From positions 2,170,001-2,234,000 of the forward strand of contig NZ_RKHG01000001.1 of the NCBI RefSeq assembly GCF_003752415.1: 64,000 nt of DNA, in the 5' to 3' direction. How positions within the stretch are numbered: the stretch's first letter is position 1; each line of letters starts with the position of its first letter. This stretch comes from Luteococcus japonicus (lineage in GTDB: Bacteria; Actinomycetota; Actinomycetes; Propionibacteriales; Propionibacteriaceae). A model generated the notes under the pieces. It was not told the origin of the DNA, ran no database searches, and worked only from the letters and a program-made list of their open reading frames with translations. The position numbers were made by a program, and so were the translations under genes. Shown one piece after another: positions 1 through 7,385 of the stretch.

Positions 1-689
1 AGCACCTGCTCGCGCACGGTCAGGGCCGACGAGGCCAGGGCGTGCACCTTGTTGCCGTAACGCCAGTAGCTCTGGCGCAGCTTGTTCAGGTCCACGTCGA
101 GCATCGTCACGTCGGCGCCCATGCCCATCGCGATCTGCGCTGCATTCTGGCCGGCAACGCCGCCGCCGAGGATGACGACCTTGGCCTGCTGCACGCCGCC
201 GACACCGCCGAGCAGGACGCCGCGGCCGCCATTGGCCTTCAGCAGGTGGTTGGCGCCCACCTGCGGTGCCAGGCAACCGGCAACCTCGCTCATCGGGTAG
301 AGCAGCGGCAGCGAGCGGTCGGGCAGCTGCACGGTCTCGTAGGCGATGCCGGTGGTGCCGGCCTTCAGCAGGGCGTCGGTCTGCGGCTTGTCTGCGGCCA
401 GGTGCAGGTAGGTGAACAGGATCATGTCCTCGCGCAGGAAGCCGTACTCCTGCTTGATGGGCTCCTTGACCTTGATGACCATCTCGCCCTTGGCCCAGGT
501 CTCCTCGGCACCCTCGACCATCGTCGCGCCCTGGGCGACGTACTCCTCGTCGGTGATGGAGGAACCGAGCCCGGCACCCTTCTGCACGAAGACCTCGTGC
601 CCGTGCTTGACCAGTTCGTGCACGCCGACCGGGGTGATTCCGACGCGGAACTCGTTGTTCTTGACCTCTGTGGGGATAGCAATGCGCAT
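1..689 (-). CDS. ald: Alanine dehydrogenase, C-terminal part cut off by window edge
   Basis: NAD-dependent L-alanine dehydrogenase, which interconverts alanine and pyruvate plus ammonia. About 229 N-terminal residues are visible. They begin MRIAIPTEVKNNEFRVG, the family's canonical start, and include the substrate-binding region around LHLAADK and the Rossmann glycine motif GGGVAGQNAA with the following acidic strand end. The start is the ATG whose complement lies at 687-689; the family start motif decides it. The remaining roughly 140 residues lie before base 1. The gene is transcribed away from the small exported-protein gene at 985, so its promoter should lie in 690-984. No Lrp/AldR-type regulator is visible nearby. 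Family assignment is firm. Confidence 0.95.
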   Translation of the reverse strand, partial: MRIAIPTEVKNNEFRVGITPVGVHELVKHGHEVFVQKGAGLGSSITDEEYVAQGATMVEGAEETWAKGEMVIKVKEPIKQEYGFLREDMILFTYLHLAADKPQTDALLKAGTTGIAYETVQLPDRSLPLLYPMSEVAGCLAPQVGANHLLKANGGRGVLLGGVGGVQQAKVVILGGGVAGQNAAQIAMGMGADVTMLDVDLNKLRQSYWRYGNKVHALASSALTVREQV

Positions 690-984
690 GACAGCTCCTT
701 TGCTGTGCTCGTGCTTCTGTGCTGTGGTGACGTCGCGGGCTTGCCCACGGCTTCTGTGACCGAGTCTTGGAGCAGAACCGTTCAGGGTGAAGGGTTTTCG
801 TGTCAAGGCGAACATTCTTCGGTGCTTCTTGCGGCGTGTGGCGCATGGGGAAGCCAGAAGAACGGCGGACGGCGAAGGATCTTCGGAAAGCTCTCATGGT
901 GAGAAGTGGACCGGAAAACCAGTCACATGGAGGCCATGGCAACGGCACAGCAGGCACACAGGCGTCGCCTCGAACGTTGTTCCC
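690..984. promoter_or_regulatory. Divergent intergenic region ald / small exported protein
   Basis: This 295-bp non-coding stretch lies between the ald start and the ATG at 985. It must hold both promoters. Frames that read through it show no domain signature, and I do not recognise a clear operator or riboswitch in it. Confidence 0.4.
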
Positions 985-1212
985 ATGAGCAAACAGATCA
1001 GCAGCCAGCAGACCACCAGCCGTCCCGGCGCCCTGCGCCGCACCATGGCCAGCCTCGCCGCCGCCGGCGCGATCGCCTTCGGGGGAGTCGGCACCCTGTC
1101 CGCCACCGAGGCGCTGGCCGCCGGGGTTCGCCAGCAGACCTATGTCGTGCAGCCGTCGACGGTCCAGGTGCAGACCAGCACCCTCACCGGGAGTCCTCGC
1201 GGCAAGGACTGA
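985..1212 (+). CDS. Small exported protein, unknown function
   Basis: A 75-residue protein with a basic N-region containing a twin arginine (LRRTMAS, about residues 17-23), a hydrophobic A/G-rich core (about 22-36), and a plausible signal-peptidase site around ALAAG (about 43-47). About 30 mature residues rich in V, Q, T and S would remain. The start ATG was chosen because it places the signal sequence near the N-terminus; a longer open frame exists upstream but is not needed. It precedes the Tad operon by about 270 bp on the same strand, so a link with that envelope system is possible but unproven. I do not recognise a family. Confidence 0.5.
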   Translation: MSKQISSQQTTSRPGALRRTMASLAAAGAIAFGGVGTLSATEALAAGVRQQTYVVQPSTVQVQTSTLTGSPRGKD

Positions 1213-1322
1213 ACCGTCCTGCGGCACCAGTTTTTCAATGTTCTCCCCGCAAGATTGAATCTCCAACAAGCACAGGGGATCGCCCCTCCTTGGCGGTCTC
1301 TGCGCCCTCCGGCATCAAGAGG

Positions 1323-1432
1323 CTGTCCACAGGCAGTTGTCTCGTCATGGATTCCTTGGTGACAAGCCGTTGTGCACAGATTCGAGGGTTTTCCACAGGG
1401 TGACTGTGGACAGCGGTCGACCTTGTGGATGA
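1323..1432. repeat. DnaA-box-like cluster 1, upstream of the Tad operon
   Basis: Five 9-mers at or near the actinobacterial DnaA box TTGTCCACA: CTGTCCACA 1323-1331, TTGTGCACA 1370-1378, TTTTCCACA 1389-1397, and on the other strand TGTGGACAG 1405-1413 and TGTGGATGA 1424-1432. The third and fourth form an inverted pair, CCACAG, 5-nt spacer, CTGTGG (1393-1409). The cluster lies in the non-coding stretch 1213-1480 just before the first Tad gene. Similar inverted pairs recur at 4576 and 6324. Binding by DnaA is inferred from sequence only. Confidence 0.6.
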
Positions 1433-1480
1433 CCATATGACGGTCGATCGATTGCTTTGGTGTCTGAGACATTTCGGTCC

Positions 1481-2176
1481 ATGTCCACCACCACCGGCGC
1501 CAGCCCGCGCGCCAGCCAGCGCGAACGGGGCCGCCCGGAGAACGAGCAGGCCGTCGCCGTCCCCGTCGGCCACCTGAAGGCGCGCCGAAGCCCCCGGCTG
1601 GTTGCCGCGGGCCTTCTGGTCGCGTGCCTCGGCGGCCTGGGCGGGGCGATGGCCTACCAACAGGCCTCCCATGCGAACCAGGTCATCGTCGTGCAGCACA
1701 CGGTGCCCCGCGGCGAGGTGGTTCGCCAGTCCGACCTGGCGGTGGTGACCATCGGGTCAGCCCCTGGCGTGCACACCACGCCGGCCCGTGACCTCGACGC
1801 CCTGATTGGGCGACGCGCCCTGGTGGACCTGCCCGCGGGATCCCTGGTGGCCACTGAGTCCGTGGGCGAGCCGCGCCTGCCGGACGGGACGGCGCAGCTG
1901 GGCCTGAAGTTGGCCGCCGGACGGCTCCCCGTCGAGCCGCTGCCCGCCGGCACGCCCGTCGACCTGGTGGAGGTGACCTCGGACAAGCAGGGCGTCACCG
2001 CCGCCACCCAGTCCTCGTCCCTGGTGGTGGAGGCCCGGATCCAGACGGCCGGGCAGCCCAGTCCCGACGGCTCCGCGGTGGTGCTCGACGTCGCGGTACC
2101 CGCAGCACAGGCCCAGCGGATTGCCGACCTGGCGGCACGGGACCTGCTGGTCATCGTGCGCCGGCCCGGGGGTTGA
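1481..2176 (+). CDS. CpaB/RcpC-like pilus assembly protein (SAF domain)
   Basis: First gene of the Tad locus, 231 residues. A cytoplasmic N-tail is followed by one membrane segment (about residues 39-58, LVAAGLLVACLGGLGG), then a SAF domain with the typical VPRGEVVRQSDLAVV and ALVDLPAGSLVATESV stretches (about 73-125), as in CpaB/RcpC proteins that act at the outer face of the pilus machine. ATG 1481 is preferred. A TTG eight codons upstream is the alternative; neither has a good ribosome-binding site. The next gene begins 1 nt after the stop codon, so the two are co-transcribed. Family assignment is good; its exact role in a monoderm is inferred. Confidence 0.75.
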   Translation: MSTTTGASPRASQRERGRPENEQAVAVPVGHLKARRSPRLVAAGLLVACLGGLGGAMAYQQASHANQVIVVQHTVPRGEVVRQSDLAVVTIGSAPGVHTTPARDLDALIGRRALVDLPAGSLVATESVGEPRLPDGTAQLGLKLAAGRLPVEPLPAGTPVDLVEVTSDKQGVTAATQSSSLVVEARIQTAGQPSPDGSAVVLDVAVPAAQAQRIADLAARDLLVIVRRPGG

Positions 2177-2177
2177 G

Positions 2178-2990
2178 ATGGCCGTCATCACCCTGACCAG
2201 CGCCACCGGTGCGCCCGGTGTCACGACCGCTGCGCTCGGTCTGGCCCTCACCTGGCCGCGGGACGTGCTGCTGGCCGACTGCGACCGGGACCCCTCCCAG
2301 GCCATCACGGCGGGATGGCTGCGGGGCGCTGACCTGGGTGGCCGGGGCCTGGGCCAACTGGCCGGCGTCCACCGGGAGCACCGTCGGCTGTCCGAGGAGA
2401 TGTGGTTGCAGACCGTGGACCTCGGGGATGCCGGGGACCGGGACCTGCGCTTCCTACCGGGATTCACCCATCCGGGGGCCGTGGCACTGTTCGCTCCCAT
2501 CTGGCAGGAACTCGTCGATTCCTTCACCGCACTGGGCTCCGGCGGCACCGACGTGGTGGTGGATGCCGGACGCACCGGCCGCGACGGGCTGCCCGCCCCG
2601 TTGGTGGCCGGCAGCGACATGCTGCTGGTGTGCGTGCGCAGTTCCCTGAGGGCACTGGCGGGCCTGCGGCTGCACCTGCCCACCCTGCAGGCGCACGTCG
2701 AGGCGCTGGGCGCGCCATGCGATCTGGGCCTGCTGGTGGTGGGCCCGAATGACCCCTATGGCAGCCGCGAGATCGAGAAGCAGTTCGGCGTGCCCGTGGT
2801 GGACAGCCTGGCGTGGGATCCGAGGCAGGCCAAGGTCTTCAGTGACGGATCCGTCCCTCCCCGGAGCCTGGCGGGTGGGGCGCTTCCTCGCAGTTTCAAG
2901 GCCTGTGCCTCCCGGATCGCCGAGACGGTCCAGCGCCGCAATGAGGTGCTGGCGGGCACTCGGGCACCCGTCGAGTGGGGTGCGCGATGA
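2178..2990 (+). CDS. CpaE/TadZ-like ParA-family ATPase of the Tad locus
   Basis: 270 residues. The N-terminus (ITLTSATGAPGVTTAALGLA) has the shape of a deviant Walker A of the ParA/MinD family, but the canonical lysine positions are not KGG..KT: the motif reads ATGAPGVTT. ATP binding may therefore be weakened or lost. Later it has a DVVVDAGRTGRDG strand (Walker B/A'-like) and SDMLLVCVRSSLRALAGL. In other Tad systems CpaE/TadZ positions the ATPase TadA at the membrane. ATG 2178 follows the stop of the previous gene by one base, and the 3' end overlaps tadA by ATGA. Assignment rests on position plus weak fold signature. Confidence 0.65.
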   Translation: MAVITLTSATGAPGVTTAALGLALTWPRDVLLADCDRDPSQAITAGWLRGADLGGRGLGQLAGVHREHRRLSEEMWLQTVDLGDAGDRDLRFLPGFTHPGAVALFAPIWQELVDSFTALGSGGTDVVVDAGRTGRDGLPAPLVAGSDMLLVCVRSSLRALAGLRLHLPTLQAHVEALGAPCDLGLLVVGPNDPYGSREIEKQFGVPVVDSLAWDPRQAKVFSDGSVPPRSLAGGALPRSFKACASRIAETVQRRNEVLAGTRAPVEWGAR

Positions 2991-4489
2991 GCCGCCGGCC
3001 CGCCGCTCCACGCAAAGATCCCACCGTTGAGCCTCCCAGCTTGGCGCAGGCTCTCGGAGGACTGGGAGCCGCACGTCACGAGCCCGGTGCTGCCCCCGCG
3101 GTCACGGCGACGGCTGCGATGCCGGCGTCCACTCTGGGCGCGGTGCGCCCGCAGTGGTCACGGGACACCACTGGCGTCGACTGGGACGTGGTGGTGCGCC
3201 TGAGACGGCGTGCGTCGGAGGAGATCACCGACGTCAGCGAGCACTGGAGCAGCGACCGTGGCCGGGCCATGGCTCCGGAGGACCGCCGGATGATGGGGCG
3301 TTCCGTGATCCGGCAGGTGGTGCGCCAACACGCCGAGACCCTCGCGTTGGAAGGTCAGGCGTTGTGGGACATCGAGCTGGAGCAGGCCTATGCCGCGGCC
3401 GTCGAGAATGCGATCTTCGGCTACGGCAGGCTGCAACCCCTGTTCGAGATCCCCGATGCGGAGAACATCGAGATCCACGGCTGGGACTCCGTCATGGTGC
3501 AGTACGGCGACGGGCGGCGGGTGGCGCATCCTCCTGTGGCGGACTCCGACGAGGAGCTGGTGGAGGCCATCCGTTTCCTGGGCGAGTCGGCGAGTCCCAG
3601 CAGGCCCTTCGACGACGCACACCCGATGATGACGCTGGCGCTCGGCGAACGCTTCCGCCTGCACGCCATCGGCTTCGGGCTCAGCTTTCGGCCCAGCATC
3701 ATCATCCGCCAACACATCCTCACTGCGGTGAGCCTGCGGCAGTTGGCCGACGGCGGCATGATGCCCCTCGAGGTGGCCCACCTGCTGCACGACGCCGTCC
3801 TGGGCCGCAAGTCCGCCGTGATCAGCGGTGACCAGGGAGCCGGGAAGACAACCCTGCTGCGCGCCATGATCAACGCGATCCCTGCCACGGAACGATTCGG
3901 CACCCTGGAGACCGACTACGAACTGCTCACCCACCTGCAGCCCGGGCGCAAGAACATGCTGGCACTCCAGGCCAAGGTGGGCATGGGGGAGCGTGCCGCC
4001 GACGGCAGCCGGATGGGCGAGTTCACCATCAGTGACCTGATCCCCGAAGCGCTGCGTCAGAACCTCTCCCGCCTGGTGGTGGGCGAGGTACGCGGTGGCG
4101 AGGCGGCCGCAATGTTCGAGGCGATGCAGGCCGGCGCCGGCTCCCTCAGTACGACGCACTCGCACTCCGCATCGTCGACGATGGACCGCCTGGCCTCCCG
4201 CGTTGCCCAGGGCGGCGTGGTCAGCATCGACGAGGCGTACCGCCAGATCGCCCACAACATCCACCTGCTGGTGCACGTGAAGCTGGTCGACGACACCTGG
4301 CGCGGGGGAGTCCGTCGTCGCCATGTCTCTGAGGTGCGGCTGCTGACCGGCGGCATCGAGGCCGGCCGCCCCGTCACCCACCTGCTCTACGAGGCGGCGA
4401 CCCAGAACCGGCCCGCCGTCTGGCACCCCGACGCGACGCTGACCGACGAACTGGCAGAGTTCGCGGGATCCTTCGACGAGTCGGCATGA
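2987..4489 (+). CDS. tadA: TadA/CpaF secretion ATPase
   Basis: 500-residue type II/IV secretion-family ATPase that powers pilus assembly. An N-terminal linker of about 60 residues is followed by the N-domain (DVVVRLRRRASEEI..) and the RecA-like ATPase: Walker A SGDQGAGKTTLLRAM at about 280-293, Asp box region FGTLETDYELL, Walker B LVVGEVRGGEA, and a His box STTHSHSASS. Spacing and length match TadA. The start ATG overlaps the preceding stop (ATGA) and the gene overlaps tadB in the same way, so translation is probably coupled. Confidence 0.92.
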   Translation: MSRRPAAPRKDPTVEPPSLAQALGGLGAARHEPGAAPAVTATAAMPASTLGAVRPQWSRDTTGVDWDVVVRLRRRASEEITDVSEHWSSDRGRAMAPEDRRMMGRSVIRQVVRQHAETLALEGQALWDIELEQAYAAAVENAIFGYGRLQPLFEIPDAENIEIHGWDSVMVQYGDGRRVAHPPVADSDEELVEAIRFLGESASPSRPFDDAHPMMTLALGERFRLHAIGFGLSFRPSIIIRQHILTAVSLRQLADGGMMPLEVAHLLHDAVLGRKSAVISGDQGAGKTTLLRAMINAIPATERFGTLETDYELLTHLQPGRKNMLALQAKVGMGERAADGSRMGEFTISDLIPEALRQNLSRLVVGEVRGGEAAAMFEAMQAGAGSLSTTHSHSASSTMDRLASRVAQGGVVSIDEAYRQIAHNIHLLVHVKLVDDTWRGGVRRRHVSEVRLLTGGIEAGRPVTHLLYEAATQNRPAVWHPDATLTDELAEFAGSFDESA

Positions 4490-5373
4490 ATCCCGTCGCC
4501 GCCGGGCTGAGCCTATTCGCCGTCATTGCCGGCCTGCTGCTGGTGGTCGACGGCCTGCACCCCCGCGACCGAGGGTTGTCCACAGCCCCATCCACACGCC
4601 TGTGGACAACTGTGGAAAAGTGGTGGGCTCGGCAGACCCGACGCAGCAGGACCCAGCTGGTCGGCTCCGGTGTGTTCGCGGTGGTTGCCTTCCTGATCAC
4701 CGGCTGGCCCATCGTGCTGGTCGCGCTGCCCCTGGCCACCGTCGGCCTGCCGGCGCTGCTCTCCGAACCACGCAACCGGGACATCGAGATCCTCGAGGCC
4801 CTCGACAGGTGGGTGCGCGCCCTGGCCGCCTCACTGCCCACCGGAAAATCCATCCCCGACGCCATCCGCACGACCTGCGGCCAGGCCCCCGGTCTGCTGC
4901 GCGCCCCACTACGAGTGATGGTGGCCAGGCTGGACGCTCGCTGGACCACCAGGGAGGCCCTGCTGGCCTTGGCCGATGACCTCGACTGTCCCGACGCGGA
5001 CGCCGTGCTGGCTGCACTGGTGCTGGCCGCCCAGCGCGGCGGCGTGGGGGCCACCTCCATCCTCGACGAACTGGCCGACACCATCCAGGCCCGGCTGCGG
5101 GCACTGCGCGAGATCGAGGCGGAACGGGCCAAACCACGAGTGGTGGTGCGCCAGGTGACCATGATCAGCCTCGTCGCCATTGGTCTGGCGTTGCTCACCC
5201 AACCGGACTACTTCCGGCCCTACCGCACGCCGCTCGGCCAGGTGATCATGCTCGCCGAGCTTGCCTGCTACCTGGCCTCGCTGGCCTTCATGCGTCGCCT
5301 CACCCGGCCGCGCCGCCGGGAACGCATCCTGCGTCGGGCAGACCATGCGCAGGAGGTGGGTTCCAGTGCATGA
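4486..5373 (+). CDS. tadB: TadB inner-membrane platform protein
   Basis: 295 residues with a type II secretion F (T2SF) domain at about 100-225 (LDRWVRALAASLPTGKSIPDAI) and membrane segments at about 2-22, 63-85, 225-243 and 250-268. It forms the membrane platform with TadC. Codons 31-44 carry three DnaA-box-like 9-mers (4576-4619), which is unusual inside a gene and constrains the peptide to STAPSTRLWTTVEK. The 3' end overlaps tadC. Confidence 0.85.
   Translation: MNPVAAGLSLFAVIAGLLLVVDGLHPRDRGLSTAPSTRLWTTVEKWWARQTRRSRTQLVGSGVFAVVAFLITGWPIVLVALPLATVGLPALLSEPRNRDIEILEALDRWVRALAASLPTGKSIPDAIRTTCGQAPGLLRAPLRVMVARLDARWTTREALLALADDLDCPDADAVLAALVLAAQRGGVGATSILDELADTIQARLRALREIEAERAKPRVVVRQVTMISLVAIGLALLTQPDYFRPYRTPLGQVIMLAELACYLASLAFMRRLTRPRRRERILRRADHAQEVGSSA
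4576..4619. repeat. DnaA-box-like cluster 2, inside tadB
   Basis: TTGTCCACA at 4576-4584 and its reverse complement TGTGGACAA at 4601-4609 form a perfect 10-bp inverted repeat (TTGTCCACAG, 14-nt spacer, CTGTGGACAA). A third site, TGTGGAAAA (reverse of TTTTCCACA), follows at 4611-4619, and the spacer itself contains ATCCACA. The cluster lies in coding sequence near the 5' end of tadB. Confidence 0.65.
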
Positions 5374-6283
5374 CCCGGTCCTGCTGATCACCATCGCCAG
5401 TGGACTGCTGGCCGCTGGTGGATTCTTCCTGGCCATCACCGGTCTGCGCTCGCAGCCCCCACGGCTTGCCGACGCGCTGGCCCAGGTGGCCGGCCGTGCG
5501 GATGCCGGTGCCGGCCCCGATTCCTGGGCGGACGTGCTGGGTCCGGACAAGGACCTGACCAGCAGATTCGGGGCCTGGGCCTTCACCCGTCTCAGGCTTC
5601 CGCTGCGGGAGCGCACCCGGCGTGTCCTGGGGCTGCGCGGGCGCTCGATCGGCGACTTCTTCGCCGAGAAGCTGATCCTGACCGGCCTCGGCCTGGCGAC
5701 GCCGCTGCTGGGCACGGCACTGCTGCAAGGGATGGGAAGGCTCGTCGCGCCGGTCCCGGTGGCAGCCTCCATTGCCTGTGCCGTCCTGGGTTGGTTCTGG
5801 CCGGACATCGCCCTGCGTCGCTCCGACGAGTCGGTGCACGCCGATGCCGGCGAAGCCCTGCTCACCTGGTTCGACCTGGTGACGCTCGAGCGGCTGGCCA
5901 ATGCCTCGGCCGCCCAGGCCATGATGTCGGCTGCGTCATTGTCCGACACCCCGCTCTTCTCCCGGATCCGCACGGCGCTGGACCGCGCACGGCTGGAGCA
6001 GCGAGCCCCGTGGCACGAATTGCAGCGGTTGGCCACGGAGATGGACCTGCCGGAGATCAGCGACATGGCCGACGTGATGCGGATGGAGGAGCAGGGCGCG
6101 GCGCTGTCCCAAAACCTGCGCGCCCGGGTCCGGGAGCTGCGGGATGCCCACCTGCTGGCGGAGAAGCTGGCCGCCCAGCAGATCTCCGAGCGAATGACCT
6201 TGTGGATGGTCATTCCCACGATGGTCTTCGGTCTGGTCTTCCTCGTGCCACCCATCCTCAAGTTGATGGGCATCGAGGGTTGA
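5366..6283 (+). CDS. tadC: TadC inner-membrane platform protein
   Basis: 305 residues with a second T2SF domain at about 150-270 (EALLTWFDLVTLERLANASAAQAMM) and membrane segments at about 6-25, 110-130, 135-155 and a C-terminal pair. It partners TadB. The start is GTG 5366, decided by the perfect AGGAGG at 5351-5356 nine bases upstream. It overlaps the tadB stop by 8 nt. An upstream in-frame ATG would extend it deep into tadB and has no such site. Confidence 0.85.
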   Translation: MHDPVLLITIASGLLAAGGFFLAITGLRSQPPRLADALAQVAGRADAGAGPDSWADVLGPDKDLTSRFGAWAFTRLRLPLRERTRRVLGLRGRSIGDFFAEKLILTGLGLATPLLGTALLQGMGRLVAPVPVAASIACAVLGWFWPDIALRRSDESVHADAGEALLTWFDLVTLERLANASAAQAMMSAASLSDTPLFSRIRTALDRARLEQRAPWHELQRLATEMDLPEISDMADVMRMEEQGAALSQNLRARVRELRDAHLLAEKLAAQQISERMTLWMVIPTMVFGLVFLVPPILKLMGIEG

Positions 6284-6303
6284 ATTCCCCATTCCGGATG
6301 CAA

Positions 6304-6346
6304 TTGTCCACAACCAGAGCTGGTTGTCCACAGACCCTGTGGACAA
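6304..6346. repeat. DnaA-box-like cluster 3, upstream of the pilin gene
   Basis: Three perfect TTGTCCACA boxes: direct copies at 6304-6312 and 6324-6332 and an inverted copy at 6338-6346. The last two make a perfect 10-bp inverted repeat with a 3-nt spacer (TTGTCCACAG, ACC, CTGTGGACAA). The interval between the first two also contains CAACCAG/CTGGTTG. The cluster fills the only sizeable gap inside the Tad operon (6284-6386), just before the Flp-like gene, so it may equally be a promoter or processing signal for the pilin transcript. No T-run follows, so it is not an ordinary intrinsic terminator. Confidence 0.65.
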
Positions 6347-6386
6347 CTGAAAGGCCACACCAATACTGCAGGTGAAAGGAAGAACC

Positions 6387-6572
6387 ATGAACCACATCGC
6401 CCACCTCGTCGGCCTCGTCATCACCGTCCTCAACCCCCAACCGCTGCGGCGCAATGAACGGGGCCTGTCCCAGTCGACGGAGAACGCGGTCCTGCTCGCC
6501 GGCGCCGTGCTCGTCGCCGGTCTGGTGATCAAGGCCGTCACCGCCTATGTCAGCCGCAACATGCCCAAGTGA
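6387..6572 (+). CDS. Flp-like/DUF4244-like small pilin
   Basis: 61 residues. After a short leader, NERGLSQSTENAVLLAGAV resembles a type IV pilin-like prepilin region: G before the cleavage point, a Glu a few residues later, and a hydrophobic helix of about 22 residues ending in YVSRNMPK. Its position between TadC and the TadE-like genes is that of the major pilin subunit in actinobacterial Tad loci. ATG 6387 follows GAAAGGA at 6374-6380. The Glu appears at +6 rather than the usual +5 after the glycine, so processing is uncertain. Confidence 0.65.
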   Translation: MNHIAHLVGLVITVLNPQPLRRNERGLSQSTENAVLLAGAVLVAGLVIKAVTAYVSRNMPK

Positions 6573-6585
6573 GGTCCAGATCCCC

Positions 6586-6942
6586 ATGTCCACCGATGAA
6601 CGCGGCCTGTCCGAGAGCCTCCAATGGGCCGTGCTGCTGCCCGTGGTGATGCTCACCGTCCTGGGCATCATCCAGTCCGGCATCTGGTTGCACGGCCGAA
6701 GCGTTGCGGCCAATGCGGCGCTGGCCGGGGCGGAGGCACAGGCGCTGTCCGGTGCCGGCGGGGGGACCGGGGCGCGCGTCGCCCGGGAGGTTGCCGAGCA
6801 TGGCGGCCTGCGTGAGGTCCAGGTGCAGGTGGGGGGTGGGCGCGATGTCTCGGTGGCGGTCACGGCGCGGGTGGACACCTTCTTCGACCTGGGGCGTTCC
6901 CGGGTCATCGCCCACGCCGAGATGCCCCGGGAGTTGCCATGA
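6586..6942 (+). CDS. TadE-like minor pseudopilin 1
   Basis: 118 residues starting MSTDERGLSESLQWAVLLPV, a prepilin-like G/LSES processing site followed by a hydrophobic helix (about 12-32), then a helical and beta-rich domain (EVQVQVGGGRDVSVAVTARV). This is the TadE/TadG pseudopilin pattern. GAGG at 6571-6574 sits over the stop of the Flp-like gene and upstream of ATG 6586. The 3' end overlaps the next gene (ATGA at 6939). Confidence 0.7.
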   Translation: MSTDERGLSESLQWAVLLPVVMLTVLGIIQSGIWLHGRSVAANAALAGAEAQALSGAGGGTGARVAREVAEHGGLREVQVQVGGGRDVSVAVTARVDTFFDLGRSRVIAHAEMPRELP

Positions 6943-7385
6943 CGCGCCCGGGGACAAACCGCCGCAGGAACGAGCGCGGGGCCGTGGCCGTCGAGGTGGT
7001 GCTGCTCGTCCCGGCCCTGGTCCTGCTGTTGGGCGTCTTCGTCGCCGGGTGGCGGCTCTGGTCGGCCAGGACCCAGGTCACCGATGCGGCCGCTTCAGCC
7101 GCCCGCGCCGCCACGCTGGAGACCAGCGGATCGGTGGCCCGGGCTCGCGCCCATCGAGTGGCCCGGACCAATCTGGAGGTTCTACGCGTCCCGTGCGGCA
7201 GTTCCACCATTGATGTCGATGTCTCCGGCTTCGCGCGGCCACCGGGACAGCCTGCCCAGGTCCGGGTCGACGTCGGCTGCACCGTCGGGCTGGGAGACCT
7301 GCTCGTGCCCGGCCTGCCAGGCAGCTGGAGGGTCCACGGCACGGCCAGCCAGACGATGGACACCTTCCGGGAGCGGCAGCCATGA
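6939..7385 (+). CDS. tadE: TadE-family pseudopilin 2
   Basis: 148 residues. NERGAVAVEVVLLVPALVLL (about 11-30) is a classic TadE signature with Glu five residues after the glycine, followed by a soluble domain containing two cysteines (CGSS, GCTVG) that could form a disulfide outside the cell. It overlaps both neighbours by ATGA and so is translated as part of the Tad operon. Confidence 0.8.
   Translation: MTRPGTNRRRNERGAVAVEVVLLVPALVLLLGVFVAGWRLWSARTQVTDAAASAARAATLETSGSVARARAHRVARTNLEVLRVPCGSSTIDVDVSGFARPPGQPAQVRVDVGCTVGLGDLLVPGLPGSWRVHGTASQTMDTFRERQP

Noticed and set aside
6304-6346. Chromosomal replication origin
   Set aside because: Only three perfect boxes, no AT-rich unwinding region, and no dnaA, dnaN or parAB genes nearby.
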